Counted from the first letter of the stretch, positions 32,791 to 45,488 are shown. The stretch: DNA of 64,000 bases from Periplaneta americana (GCF_040183065.1 NC_091120.1:179344396-179408395); one strand, 5' to 3'. Numbers and translations are program-made. The notes: generated by a model not told the origin, from the sequence alone.

Positions 32791-33490
32791 TTAGATTTTA
32801 GTGTAGAGGTAAGTTTTGGATTCATTAATCATCATCCCGTTTTCAACTGACCAATTGGTAATTGAATTAATGTCATCCTGAAGAAATTGACAGTCAGCAT
32901 TACTTTTGATTTTAAGAAAAATTTTAAGATCGTCAGCGAATAATAGATAGTCAGAACTTATTCTTTTGCAAATATCGTCAATGAAGATTAAAAATAGAAG
33001 AGGTCCTAAAGTTAAGCCCTGAGGCACCCCACAAATTATATTAAATGAATCAGAGAAAGCAGTCTAAATTCGTACACTTGATTGTCTATCGTGTAAATAA
33101 TTTTCAAACCAGTTTACGTAGCTTACCGATAGTCCTAGATTATTTAATTTAGACAGTAAAATAGAGTGCGTAACTACATCAAACACCGCACTTAAAACAA
33201 AATATATTGCATCTGTTTGGGATTCAACAACTGGTACTACCTGATTCAAATAAGAGATTAGGTTAGGTATAGTAAATTTGGATTTAGTAAATCCGTGTTG
33301 TGCAGAATTTAATTCGTTTTTTACAAAAAAAAAAAAAAAGTAATATGCTTGTGAATTATAGTTTCAAAATTTTTTTGAGAAATTATTTAAAATAGAGTTA
33401 CGTCTTCAGTTACTAACTACATTCCTTTCGCCATTTTTAAAGACAGGAATATCTGCTGCGTGTTTCCAGTATGATGGAAATACCCCAGTT
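32791..33490 (-). pseudogene. Jockey/CR1-type RT pseudogene
   Basis: In N-to-C order on minus: SLKTGVFPSYWKHAADIPVF with NVVSN (33406-33490), then DAIYFVLSAVFDVVTHSILL and NWFENYLHDRQSSVRI (33064-33249), then PQGLTLGPLLFLIFIDDI and the catalytic FADDLKIF (32791-33027). These are RT motifs of jockey/CR1-type LINEs (normally PQGSVLGPLLF). Frameshifts, stops and an (AAT)n run at about 33508-33555 break it. Confidence 0.85.
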
Positions 33491-33507
33491 TTCAAGCTTA
33501 AGTTAAT

Positions 33508-33514
33508 AATAATG

Positions 33515-33555
<41 letters not shown>
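33508..33555. repeat. (AAT)n microsatellite
   Basis: AAT triplets inside the decayed LINE. The Ile-rich minus frame through it is spurious. Confidence 0.9.
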
Positions 33556-33558
<3 letters not shown>

Positions 33559-33871
33559 TGATGGGATATTATTACAAATAATTGCCACTTAGCTACATTG
33601 TATCTCGAAAATTTGAATAAGCACTTAAGTCTTTCATCAAATTACTGCTATTATTTTCTCTTTCCGGATATTGTCTTCACTTCTTTTCTGCTTCATTTGT
33701 TTTCTTTGTTTATTTATTTCATGTCAGTTTTCATGTCTTCATTTCTTTCTTGCCAAGATACTCAAAACTGATTTTTCTTTCTCCCTTGATTTCTTTCCTA
33801 TTCTGAATTTGTTCATTTATTTCTCATCTCAGTCTTCTACTTTCTTCCTGAATAACAATTTTATTTCTTGA

Positions 33872-33960
33872 ATAATTTCGGATACCCGGCTCCGGAACAA
33901 TTTTTCCCTCGAAATTATTCAAATGAACTTTACAGGGAGTTATACCTGAAATCTTGATTT
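33872..33960 (+). mobile_element. SINE fragment (3' tRNA half plus tail)
   Basis: GGATACCCGGCTCCGGAAC is followed by AATTTTTCCC and a tail with CTTTACAGGGAG and ACCTGAAA. The same head/tail join occurs in the composite at 34916-35354. It gives the normal order of head and tail for this SINE family. Confidence 0.65.
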
Positions 33961-34900
33961 GCATTTTATTTCTTTGTACCTTCACTCACTACATTCCTCT
34001 CTTCGGCTGATAACACAGCACCTTACTCCATATCAAATACCTTTACACTCAACATAACTCTAATAGGAAACGTTTACCCATACAGCGCACTTCGCTTTGG
34101 TTTTCTAGGAAGTGTAACAATAAATTAGTAACGTGTGCACTAGCAAACGAGTAATTGATTGCCGGTTCGAGTTGGCCTTGATAATATCACGCTTACCACG
34201 CGACAACATGATTCCTCGATTATTCCATCGATTCTTGCACAACAGACGAAGGTTCACCAATTTACTACACTTTGACACGAACGCAACTGTCCAGATGCAC
34301 AGCATTTTATAATTAGTAATGATAGTCAATGAAAAACGAAATTGCCAGGAACTATAAATTGTAGAGAAAACAAAAGTCATTTCCACTGCCAGGTTTTTTT
34401 TTTATTGACAATAAACATAAAATGTAACAAAGATATGCACCAAGAAGTAGCTAATGCAGGTTTATCATAAATGAAGGCATTGATTTGTAACGCTGAACAT
34501 AGACATACTGAGAAAACAGTGCACTCACTGATTCACTCACTTATTCACTCATTTATTTATTTATTTATTCATTCATTTATTCAAATATATATATATTTAT
34601 TTATTTATTTATTTATTTACGTGTTTATGTACAGGGACATCATTTTATTTTACTAACAGTTTTAATATTAACCTGGCTATACCTTTCGATTAACGGTTGA
34701 GAACCTGAAACACCGTTTGCTACCCCCCCCTTCCACGACTGGTTCGATGATACTGGCCTAAAATACAAATAAATCACTTTACTAGGTATAGGAGGGAAGA
34801 AAAGTAGTTCATCCATTTACGTAAACTAGGAAATATCCCAATTATGAGTTTGTTAATTTTCATTAGGTTTTTGTTTAATCAAAATACAGTACTGTATTAA

Positions 34901-35369
34901 CAATAAGTGTTTTTATACAAATCTGGCTTTCAGGTAGTAGCTCCCTGTAAAGCAGGTTTGAATAATTTCAAGGGAAAATTGTTCCGGGGCCGGGTATCGA
35001 TCCCGGGACCCTTCGCTTAGCGCGCGAACGGTCTACCGACGGAGCTACCCCAAGAAATTATTCAAACCTGCTTTACAGGGAGCTACTACCTGAAAGCCAG
35101 ATTTGTATAATACATTCGTTACTGGAGGTACATTAACAGAAAGCCACAATTTAAAGTCACACAGTATAGTGTGCACTCACAGTTGAGTTCTGGCGTCTTG
35201 TCAGCTCATGTGAGTTGTATGGATATAAAAGGAAAAATTGTGACTGTGCTGTGTATAGTTCCTGGGGTAGCTCAGTCGGTAGAGCGTTCGCGCGCTAAGC
35301 GAAGGGTCCCGGGATCGATACCCGGCCCCGGAACAATTTTTCCTTGAAATTATTCAATAAGTGTTTTTA
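34901..35369. mobile_element. Composite inverted-SINE insertion with 15-bp TSD
   Basis: CAATAAGTGTTTTTA is duplicated at 34901-34915 and 35355-35369 around a 439-bp insert. The insert holds: a minus-strand tail plus tRNA-like head (34982-35051), an inverted second tail (about 35053-35112), about 145 bp of unique sequence, then a plus-strand head (35261-35332) with a short tail. Copy B keeps the uninterrupted site AACAATAACTGTTTTTATTC near 36757, so insertion as a single unit is demonstrated. Confidence 0.88.
35261..35332 (+). repeat. tRNA-like SINE head
   Basis: GGGGTAGCTCAGTCGGTAGA (box A, D arm), anticodon arm TTCGC-GCGCTAA-GCGAA, T arm CCGGG-ATCGATA-CCCGG, and a CTGGGG/CCCCGG acceptor. 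The T loop has ATCGATA in place of TTCGANA and position 33 is C. It is a SINE promoter and not a tRNA gene. The inverted partner is at 34982-35051. Confidence 0.7.
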
Positions 35370-36484
35370 CTCACGAACTGAATTATCCATGCGAACGTAT
35401 TCATTATGCAATGTATATTATACTGTCTACAGCACATTAGCGTGCAATATAGAGAATGAAATTAAATTGAAAAATAATCGTAATATGGATATTTAAACAC
35501 ATTTTTGAAAATGTGTGGCTTCATTTCGATACAGGCTTCAGTTTTAATTTGCATATTATCGCACTATAGGCTATTGCATCTAATTCCAATTACCAGTTTC
35601 GTTCTTCATGTAGTAGTAACTCATGTAGAAATAATTCTGTGAAAACATTGTCTTTGAAGACTATCTTAATATTCAGATTTTGGATATTGATGGCTTTTTA
35701 TTAAAGAACATGAAAAGAAAACAGGCTTCGTTATGAAAACAAAAACAGTTCACCCAATACAAGGAGCCAAAAAGTTTGGAAGAAAGATCTGCAAGTTCTT
35801 CATTTATTAAAATCGCAATTTTCTGATTCCTTGTAATCTGTGGGATTGGATTCTCTGGTACCATATTCATAACAAAAGCAGTTTACCTTTAATGTTATTC
35901 AATCACGTACCATCAAGTTCCGAAATATCGAACAATAGTCTCTAAAAGCAGACATTTCAATTTTATAATTAAATCTTGCGCAATTATAAAACCACAAAAA
36001 TAACTTTTCCACGTGATTTGTCTGAATATAATCACGGTTTTTAAATGAACACGTTATAAAGTCAGTTACCATAGTAACAGATTGATTTCAAAGCTGGTAT
36101 CTGTGAAAGGAATCTGTTGAATACAACGTACAATGTTGCAACTTGTGTACAATAGCACCAGTGGGACGAAGGAATGGCTGTTTTACTTTGTGTAATCAAA
36201 TCTAACACAAAGATCCATTGAAAACCAAGCGCCTGGCTACAGGTTGTTTATAAAATTGCTGTACACTCTCTACAATAGTAAGAACTCCACAAATTCGATG
36301 GACTACCACAACATCCGTGTTTTAAATATGAAGAAAGAAAATAAAGTCGAATTATCCCTTGAAACAGGGACAGATAATAGAGATGAGTCAAGTAATCTTG
36401 GTTTACCCACTCCACATTACACTCCTGTTTATACTCGTATAAAAGACGGCAAAAGGACACTGCGAAACGCAGTAGAAAATAATA

Positions 36485-37586
36485 CAGGGACATCATTTTA
36501 TTTTTACTAACATTTCTAATATTAACTTGGCTATACCTTTGGATTAACGGTTGAGAACCGGAAACACCGTTTGCTACCCCCTTCCACGACTGGAGTTCGA
36601 TGATACTGGCGTAAAATAAAAACAAATCACTTTACTAGGTATAGGAAGGGAGAAGAAAAGTAGTTCATCCATTTACGTAAAGTAGGAAATATAGCGATTT
36701 TGAGTTCGATAATTTTCATTAGATTTTTCTTTAATCAAAATACAGTACTTTATTAACAATAACTGTTTTTATTCACGAACTGTATTCAGTATGCTGTGTA
36801 TATTATACTGTCTACAGCACATTAGCGTACAATATAGAGAATGAAATTAAATTGAAAAATAATCGTAATATGGATATTTAAACACATTTTTGAAAATGGT
36901 GGTCGTTCTTTTCGATACAGGCTTCAGTTCCTTTTTGAATATTATCACACTATAGACTATTGTACCTAATTCCAATTACCAGTTTCTTCCTTCGTACTAG
37001 TAACTCATGTTGAAATAATTCTGTACCTACTCTATAAAAGAGTACCTTACGTACTGCAAATTCAGTCTTCACTTCTGCCCGATCCGAAAAAATAAAATTA
37101 CTCAGACATGCTATCTACTGTCCGTTCAAGTGGTTTTGTCGCAGGGTGGTAGAAAGGAGGGAAATTACATGACAATTAATTAACTAGGCCATTTTATTTA
37201 AGTTATTTTAAACAGCTGTATAATATTACGCAGACGTCCAATTCCTAACACAAATTAATGTTTTCAGAAAAGAGCTAAGACAGCCAAGCCTCTAGCCTTT
37301 ACAGAGGGGATGGGGGAAACCAGGATGCGACATAGACAAACGGACGACAGTACCTGTGCGAGAATATGATTCAATATTGAAAGCTCTTTCGTCACTGGAA
37401 AACGCGAACATATTTCTGGAACGTACTATACTCACTAACTCAGTACTATTTGTGTTTACTATGAGCGTAAGGTGACTTTGACTGTATATGCTTGTTTCTG
37501 TGTGGAGAACAGTTGGAAGTTTACTAGTAGAGGGGGTGGGAGTGAAGTACAATAAAAATTGAAGTAAAAATAAAATGATGTCCCTG
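36485..37586. mobile_element. TA-target DNA element, complete copy B
   Basis: Both ends begin CAGGGACATCATTTTATTTT, identical over 24 bp, and are flanked by TA (36483-36484 and 37587-37588). Length is 1102 bp. TA target and TIR suggest the Tc1/mariner/pogo group. No transposase motif is seen, so it is probably non-autonomous. Confidence 0.85.
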
Positions 37587-37588
37587 TA

Positions 37589-38349
37589 CAATTTATTTAG
37601 ATATAGTATTATATTAGTAAACTAATAAATTGTATCAATTGAAATATAATGGTGACCAACTTAACACCATTTACAATAATTCCAGTCATTAAGTTCATTG
37701 ATTTATTGACCAATGACAAACTACATGATAGTTTTATGCTCAAAACTAACAAGTGATACCTTTTTACCAATAAGTTCAATTTGTTCTATTCCAACATAGT
37801 GGTAAGTTTAACCCTCCTACTACCAAGAAGGGAAATAGAATTAGACCACCCCATGTATTTGTCCGTTTTATAGTATATGTACTATTAATTTGAATTAACA
37901 ATAACATAAATAATTAATTTTATTTAAGGTGTAATTCATATTATTCTTGTGGAGCGATCTTGTTATCCCACTTGATAGTCTGTCATAAAAATTCTGAAAT
38001 ATTAAATGTAATCTGTAGCTAATTTTCTTAATTTCTGAGTTTGTCTGCTTCGAAACTATTTTACTTTGTGTTATTTGTAACAATTTTTATATTATTATAT
38101 TATCATGACCTTATGTTCCTAATTTTTTATTTCTGTGTGTTGTGGTTTTCTAAGAGTGATTTTCTTAGAAATGATTATTACTGGAGCTTTTTTTCGAGAT
38201 GCTCGTTGTAGTATACTGTAGGTGGTGTTCGAATATTGAAATTTCGACGAACTAAAATTTATTTTATTAGGTTTATATTTTTATTTATTTTACAACTTTT
38301 TTGTCTTATTTTATCATAAACGAATGTTTTTAAGATGCTCATGATTGTA
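37589..38349. other. AT-rich stretch without recognisable gene
   Basis: Nothing supported. Confidence 0.4.
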
Positions 38350-39296
38350 TACAGAGTGATTCACGAGGAAAGGTAAAAAATTTAGGATACGATAGCTTAG
38401 GCCATTTTGAGTGAAAAGGTTCATATGAACATAGGTCCGTTTTCGAACGATGGCGGAGCTAGATGCATTTTTTTGGTAAAACGTCTCGCCCCAATGTGAA
38501 TCAGACGTTACTATATGCTGCTGACGTGAGACAAGATCACCGATGAATGACGTAAGATTGGAATCTGCATTGTGAGCGATGTAGATAAGAGAAGAGAAAC
38601 AAACCGGGTGGTGGGGCATTACAAATGTCACAACAAATACGCTATCACTTATCGGTTCACAGCAGTTCACTCAGCTGCCTAAAGTACAGTAGTTATACAG
38701 GTACAGTTATCGGAAGTGTTAAGTTGTTTTTTTCAAGATGCCTTAGAAATTTTCGACTGCAGAATACGTTTGTGTATGTTTATGGTTTGAGCGATGGAAG
38801 TACATTGCATGCCGTAGCTGAATATGAACGACGCTTTCCGAACAGAAGGGTACCATATCGAAGAGTATTTACTGTCTATGGGGTTGGATGAAAGACTTGG
38901 TATAGCAAAGGAAGGGGGAAACAAGAGAAGCGCTAATCGGCCGTATTTTGGATGCGGCATAAAGACAGCCACGTGTAACTCTCCCGAGCGATGAGCGCGA
39001 TTCACGCCCGAGCGCAACAGCGCTTTGAAGCAGAAGGAGGTACCTTTGAAAATGTGCGAAAACATCGACCCCGACTTGTACAATATTAGATATGTATGCA
39101 TACGTGAATATAAACTTTAAATTTGTCCGTTATCAGTCTCTAAATGCGTGTTAGTACAATGTAATCTCAGATGTTTTTGTGAAATTAAAGAGCCATATCT
39201 CCGTAACCGTTCGAAAACGGACCTATATTCATATGAACTTTTTCACTCAGAATTCACATCCTAAATTTTTTACCTTTCCTCGTGAATCACCCTGTA
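38350..39296 (+). mobile_element. Deletion derivative of an HTH transposase element, about 100-bp TIRs
   Basis: The ends CAGAGTGATTCACGAGGAAA and CAGGGTGATTCACGAGGAAA extend as inverted repeats for about 100 bp. Both are flanked by TA. The interior keeps the start and the end of a transposase gene. Confidence 0.85.
38738..39088 (+). pseudogene. Transposase with DUF4817-type HTH start and C-terminal end, middle deleted
   Basis: The N-terminus reads KFSTAEYVCVYVYG and AVAEYERRFPNRRVPYRRVF, the HTH domain pattern (xxFSxxEyxdmhxxyG...A...Y..RyP.R..P....F) I know as DUF4817 in insect transposases. After about 150 bp of damaged sequence the frame SAIHARAQQRFEAEGGTFEN resembles the C-terminal end of the same transposases (RAQ.C...GGHFE). 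The catalytic DDE core is gone. A stop after MP and several frameshifts are present. Confidence 0.65.
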
Positions 39297-39879
39297 TATG
39301 ATATTCGAATATTTCAGTCTCAAAAATTAACTGAAATAATTTCCAATGTATGTTACAATATTGCGATTTTCATTGGCTGTAAATGTTTTATACCATATAA
39401 AAACTATAGAATTGAGAAGTTTGTCTTGACATCGAAAGAGGGCAAATTTAAATTTACTGTATATGTTACCTCATAGTGCCATCAGTAACATATCTAAGTC
39501 CATTAATTTTGGTAGGCTATACATGTTCAACAAAATGCAACAGGACTTTTGAATCCTTCTGTATTTTAAAAAATAGGATGATTAATTTATATTTTACATT
39601 TTTATAATTCTGTAGTCAATAATACAAAAATTGTTTCATTCCAAACGCTTAACAAAGATCAGTATATGATTTTGATAGGGGAAAAAATTGTTGGCGCTCT
39701 CGGAACTTTTACAGTCGATGCACAATGATGGGCAATCTATTCTAAGCATCGAAACTCATTTTCGATCAAAGAGGCGCTTAGATACTTTGCCTTGCAGAGG
39801 ACGATATGTGTTAACAATAAAAGGACAAATATTTTATAGTCAAGACAAAGCAAGTACAGAAGTATAGAAGACTTTCTCC

Positions 39880-40560
39880 CTTTAAAATCCAGCAAAATAT
39901 CGCGACCAAAAAATTATTAAAAAGTGTATTTGTAAATCTCCATCCTTTAAATTTGCTCCAAAAAAGAATTATCAAAATTTGTCTATATAAACCTTTTGAT
40001 TACCCAATAAAATTAATTTTTCAGGAATTTGGTGTATCAAATCTAGAACAAATTTATAAACAAACATTGCTGATTTACTTCCATAAAAATCACAATAAAT
40101 TTAAATTTGATCCTCATGAATACATAGGAGACAAAACTACAGTTTCTTTCTAAATACTCCCAAATGCCACACAACTGCTGGATTAAAACATAGCATGAAT
40201 TTTGGACTCAAAATATATAATGCATTAATTAGAGCTTACCCTGAGCTAAGTAACTTAACACACATAGATTTAAGAAACAAATCAGATTAATTATTTAATT
40301 GTTTAAGCTAATTGAGTTAAAAATTGATACTCTAATGTTCATGTACTTTTGTACTTTATATTGTATATAGACCCTATTATAACATGCTGTATGTATTTTA
40401 ACATTTATTAATGTTATTGTGCTCAATAAACTCTCTTAATTTTGTGATATATTGTGTATAACTGATCTGAACTGCTCCCGAGCACGAGCTTCTGCTCTTT
40501 CGGGCTGCAATGCCTAATGTAGCTCAAGTCAAAAGTATTCAATAAATAAATAAATAAAAT
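39880..40560 (+). pseudogene. CR1/jockey-type LINE C-terminus and 3' UTR
   Basis: The frame LLQKRIIKICLYKPFDYPIK followed by LIFQEFGVSNLEQIYKQTLL is the post-RT C-terminus of CR1/jockey LINEs (LQKRxIRxI...). It degrades after 40150. The 3' UTR contains a hairpin region (CCCGAGCACGAGC, TTCT, GCTCTTTCGGG) at about 40475-40503 and ends in an (AATA)n tail at about 40534-40560. Confidence 0.75.
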
Positions 40561-40989
40561 AAAATGAATAAAATTCCGTTTTCCGAAAATCCTTACATTC
40601 CTGATTAAGAAGTATTAGGCAAGATAAAACTATCAAAACAAATTCAAAAATAACATCTTTCCGAAACAGAAAGCAATTATGCAAGTAATAATCGGGAAAC
40701 AGGTAGTTCCATTATGGATAATGGCTTACCAAAAGCACGAGAGCGAATAGATGTCTGACGTCACTTACCTGAAACAAAAGAGAAACGGTATTAGAGTCTG
40801 CAGCAGACGTCACTAATAAATCGATGTTTGTGGGGGTAGGAATTAAATCGTTGCTAGGATGTTCTCTAGCTCGTTATGGGAGTTGGGGCAGGTAATTTGC
40901 GGGATGCAGTTCATTATGTTATGATAAAGTTGTAATATTAGCCTATCTGTGCCGTGATGAGTTTTAACCCTTTATAGAACGAGGATTAC

Positions 40990-41586
40990 TACTGGGTGTT
41001 CAGTTCAAAATGTGTCTTGGCTCGCTGTATGCCGTCATGTGGCTAGCTGATGAGCCTAGAGAATTCAATCTTCCTACACTTCCGCAGCTCAGGTGTATAA
41101 TCTAAGAGGCAGAGAAGTTGGCTAGCAAGTACGGTGTTCATTCTGAAGAGTACGTGCCGATACGTACGGTAACGCCGGTAGTGGCAGAAATGTGAACTGT
41201 TTGGAAATACGTACTGTCGGGATATGGGGAGATGGTTAAGACGATTACTTACGTATTTGTTGGCATTAGCTTCGACGGTCAACATGGACACGGAGCATTT
41301 GATTTGTGTTGTGGAATGTTACCGTACGCAACCGATGATAACAAATACCCTGCGTACGACTTGCCGGCGCAAAACACAGTTCGAAAGAGGTTATGGTAGC
41401 ACACAGACCGTACAGACCGCCATCTGTTGCTACGACGTTCAAGTTATACCGTACACGTTCTCAAGTTCAGATTGAAGAACGCCTTAAATAATAGGCAACT
41501 TCTCTAACATATAAACTGAAACTCGCTTCAAATCGGTGACCCAACAACAGTGACGTCATGACACACTTTGAAATGAACACCCAGTA
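40990..41586. mobile_element. TIR element with TA target
   Basis: The ends CTGGGTGTTCAGTTCAAAAT and CTGGGTGTTCATTTCAAAGT are inverted, with TA on both sides. The unit is 593 bp. A short interior frame starts MDTEHLICVVECYRTQ, which may be the N-terminus of a lost transposase, but I cannot confirm it. Confidence 0.75.
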
Positions 41587-43029
41587 TATGTTACCAGTCG
41601 ACATGGGTGGCTTCTGAAAACAAAGCAATATTATACAACCAGTGACGAATATTCACAGCATGCACTGCGCACTGTCTATAATTCAAATTATTATTGTTAT
41701 TACTATTTTATTTATATAGGGTGTTTAAAAAATGATTCCATATTTTTAGAGGAGGTAGTATGCACCAAAACAAGAAAAAGGTGTAACAAACATGGGTCCT
41801 AAAACGCATACCTTAAGGGACACCAAAGACTGAATTTTTGGCCAAAATGGTAAAAATAAATATTTTTGGTTTTTTTACATAAATAATTGAGGGGTTTGCC
41901 GGAAAAAGGGCGTATACGTCAATATGACGAATTGAGATATATGCAATCTAAGATTTAAAACGCACCTGAATAAAATGTTATACAGATAGTGAACAAAATT
42001 ATACATTAAATTAAAAATCTTAGCGAGGATAAATGTTTTGTAGCATTTAGGCAATTTATATTATTAAATTTCCTTATATTTGTACCATATAAAACTTCGG
42101 TCCATACGCCCTTTATCCATATAATGATTTGCTTAGGAGATTTAATGTAGATTTCAGATTTAAATTTCACACGGAATTGAAACAAAGATACATTTTATGA
42201 CATTTATTATCTACTTCTAAAGTAATTTACATTATTTCAGATATACTGAGTAGACATTAAGTACGCAAAGCAAAATCTCTGAATATAACAGAAAAAGAAA
42301 ATCTCCATTTTGTGTGAACATAAATAAAATTTATTCTTTGTATAATCCTGATAACAATAATCGCAAAAATCTGAATATTGTAACAAAATCTCTTTATGAA
42401 ACATAAAATATTTCCGTCTGAATCTCTGAGTTTCATAAGTTTGTTTATTCTTAAAGCAAGGACAATAATGAACATAAAAAGCAGTCAAAGGAAACAACTG
42501 GACTGACTAAACTGAATATTTGCTTAGTTTCTACCAAGAGAAAGCACACACAGGACAGTATGCGGTAATGCGCGGCACTAGCTCTGCTTGTAGACTGACA
42601 GACTAAATCACGCACGCACGCAGCCCTGTCCTGCAGATATGTACAGTACAATCAAAACAAAATTTCGCTACTATAATTATTCACTACATTTTAAACTGTT
42701 TTCCCGAAGAAGGGCGTAGAGGTCTATCCGCCTTTCTTCCCGCAAAGCCCTCAATTACCTGATACCTGTGTTTAACATTCTGTCCCGTATTTAACCCCCG
42801 CCTATTATTTTTAAAGAACTGGTCACAATTTTTAAAATGATACGCGCAGCTCGTTTAAACCTACTACAGCCACTAAAAATAAAGTTTTCTCAGAACTACG
42901 TTTCTGATCAATCATAGAGTTCCTAGTGGTTTCCATTTGCTCCGATTTAAATGAAACTTTTCACAAATACTCAGCATACTCCAATGTACAAAGCTGTGCA
43001 TGGAATCAAGGCTTCACTGAAAACTTTTT
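41587..43029. other. No recognisable gene
   Basis: A possible transposon end (AGGGTGTTTAAAAAATGATT near 41720) has no visible partner. Overlapping minus-strand frames at 42237-42497 have no motif. Confidence 0.4.
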
Positions 43030-43843
43030 ATGTTACGAAAATGGAAGTATAAGGGTACAGTACATCAGTTATTCATAGATTTCAAAAAGGCATATGATTC
43101 GGTTAAGGGAGAAGTTTTATATAACATTTTTATTGAATTTGGTATTCCCAAGAAACTAATTCGATTAATTAAAATGTGTCTCAATGAAACTTACAGAAGG
43201 GTCCGTATAGGCCAGCTTCTGTCTGATGTTTCTCCAATTCACTGTGGGCTAAAGCAGGGAGATGCACTATCACCTTTACTTTTTAACTTCGCTCTAGAAT
43301 ATGCCATTAGGAAAGTTCAGGATAACAGACAGGATTTGGAATTGAACGGGTTACATCAGCTTCTTGTCTATGCGGATGACGTGAATATGTTAGGAGAAAA
43401 TCCACAAACGATTTAGGAAAACACAGAAATTTTACTTGCAGCAAGTAGAGAGATAGGTTTGGAAGTAAACCCCGAAAAGACGAAGTATGTGATTATGTCT
43501 CGTGACCAGAATATTGTACGAAATGGAAATATAAAAATTGAAGATTTATCCTTTGAAGAGGTAGAAAAATTCAAATATCTTGGAGCAACCGTAACAAATA
43601 TAAATGACACTCAGGAGGAAATTAAACGCGGAATCCCTAAATATGGGAAATGCTTGTTATTATTCAGTTAAGAAACTTCTGTCATCTAGTAAGCTGTCAA
43701 AAAAAATCTGAAAGTTAGAATGTATAAAACAGTTATATTACCGGTTATTCTGTGTGGTTGTGAAAATTGGACTTTCTCTTTGAGAGAGGAACATAGATTA
43801 AGGGTGTTTGAGAATAAGGTTCTTAGGAAAATATTTGGGGCTG
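43030..43843 (+). pseudogene. LINE RT fragment truncated at both ends
   Basis: Same family as 254-1465. It starts at the [20 protein letters not shown] region, keeps GLKQGD and YADDVNML, has an in-frame TAG at 43414-43416 and frameshifts near 43640 and 43705. It stops abruptly after RKIFGA. There is no 3' UTR or (TAAG)n tail, which is atypical for target-primed insertion. Confidence 0.88.
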
Positions 43844-44201
43844 ATTTATAACCAAGATTCCGCTGATACTCAACGAGCTATTTACTAGTAATTTCATCCT
43901 CAATAATAAAGTTAACCTATGGAATTATTTATTATTCTTAACCCTAGAACATATAGGTGGGGTCATATTGACCAGAGCTATTTTAATTTTTGCAACAAAT
44001 CACGTGATGATATTTTGTTGTTTTTTACTGTCATACAAATTCATGACATTTTGTGTTGCAAAGACGGTAATGTGAAAAATGACAAAATAGCTATTATTTT
44101 ATCGGATATTAATATCTAGGGGCCAATTTAGCTCCACGTATATGTTATAAGGTGATGGTATTAGATACCATTTTACACAGAACACATAATAATAGTTATT
44201 T

Positions 44202-44463
44202 ATTTTATTTTAGTTGGTTATTTAACGACGCTGTATCAACTACTAGGTTATTTAGCGTCGATGAGATTGGTGATAGCGAGATGAGATTTGACGAGATGAG
44301 GCCGAGGATTCGCCATAGATTACCTTGTATTCGCATTACGGTTGGGGAAAACCTCGGAAAAACCCAACCAGGTAATCAGCCCAAGCGGGGATCGAACCCG
44401 CGCCCGAACGCAGCTTCAGACAGGCAGGCAAGCGCCTTGACCGACTGAGCCACCTCGATGGCT
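44202..44463 (-). mobile_element. tRNA-derived SINE, intact copy
   Basis: On the minus strand the head at 44463-44376 has box A (GTGGCTCAGTCGGTCAAGG) and box B (GGGTTCGATCCCC). The body contains the TTAGCGTCGATGAGATTGG and CCTCGGAAAAACCCAACC blocks (given in plus orientation). It ends in an A/T-rich tail. A near TSD (ATAATAGTTAT / ATCATAGTTAT) flanks it. It is the uninterrupted counterpart of the SINE split at 19331-21272. Confidence 0.82.
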
Positions 44464-45034
44464 AATCATAGTTATAATTTGAAAAAAATTTACACAATTT
44501 TACATCATGGTTTATGTTATGTTGATTAATTTTTGTTATGTTGCCAGTCTGAATACTGTATGAACAGTGGTGCCAGTGACTTAAATTTTTGATGCCGTAA
44601 TTTAAGTATTTTTGCGACCGGGCTTTAAATCCCCAGAGTCCTCATTTCAGGACATTTCTACTGTAATTAAAACATACACTCTTACTTCTTAATATAAATT
44701 AACGATAATTGGATAACTGATAATCTGCCTTGTATTATTAACTCAAGCGAGTATGTTTTCCCGCGCTAATCCCAAGTATATATACAAGAATTTGACTTCA
44801 GACTTTCAGGTCCGAGATGAGCTGGTCTCTGCACTAAGGCGACCTCTGTTCCACGGCCAGGAACATGTCTGTGGAGATTAGTAAGACCCGCTGCGGTGCA
44901 CTATCTCGCCTATGGATTTGGATAGGGAGGGCCCAGATTAAATAAATGGTGTTACGTCATGTCTGGAAGTTGATGGGGCAGGAAGATCCACCGCAATGTG
45001 CTACCTGTTTTGCTATTTTGGAAACATTACTGTA
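44464..45034. other. No recognisable gene
   Basis: Nothing supported. GC content rises near 44800-44960 without a motif-bearing frame. Confidence 0.4.
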
Positions 45035-45045
45035 AAAGCAGCAGC

Positions 45046-45082
<37 letters not shown>

Positions 45083-45093
45083 ATAGTAGTAGT

Positions 45094-45131
<38 letters not shown>

Positions 45132-45178
45132 TAGTAGTAGTAGTTGTTGTTGTTGTAGTTGTAGTAGTAGTAGTAGTT
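45035..45178. repeat. (AGT)n/(AGC)n trinucleotide microsatellite
   Basis: About 145 bp of AGT, GCA and TTG triplets. Poly-Ser, poly-Val and poly-Leu frames over it are artefacts. Confidence 0.95.
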
Positions 45179-45442
45179 TGCCTGACAGAGTTAAGACCAT
45201 GAGGCCTTCTCTTCCACTCAACCAGGTTTCAATATATGAAATACGAAATTAGATTACAAAACAACACAAAAGAAAATACCTTAGAAATTACATAAAATAT
45301 AGCAGAAAATTACAATAGTCAAGATCAGTTACATAATATAAAATTACAAATAGTCGAGATCGGTTACATAATATATAAAATAAAGTAGAAAATTACACAT
45401 AATCAAAATCAGTTACATAACATAAGGGGAATATACACAGTC

Positions 45443-45443
45443 A

Positions 45444-45488
<45 letters not shown>

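Larger units (their letters stand above)
32057..33490 (-). mobile_element. Jockey/CR1-type LINE, decayed, with (TAAA)n tail
   Basis: Minus-strand RT remnants lie at about 32791-33490. The 3' end at 32057-32117 is a (TTTA)n run in plus orientation, i.e. a (TAAA)n tail after GCACAAATAAATAAA. The 3' UTR is interrupted by the hammerhead-bearing inverted repeat at 32292-32692. Confidence 0.75.
34632..35650. mobile_element. TA-target DNA element, truncated copy A
   Basis: It starts with CAGGGACATCATTTTATTTT after TA (34630-34631) and is colinear with copy B (36485-37030) through GGTTGAGAACC, CACCGTTTGCTACCCC and TACAGCACATTAGCGT. The SINE composite interrupts it. Similarity stops near 35640 and no right TIR was found. 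Confidence 0.8.

Noticed and set aside
35261-35332. Genuine tRNA gene
   Set aside because: Non-canonical T loop and C33, with repeat copies at 33872 and 34982. It is a SINE head.
41719-41830. Transposon end AGGGTGTTTAAAAAATGATT
   Set aside because: It resembles ends of insect DNA elements, but no inverted partner or transposase was found downstream.
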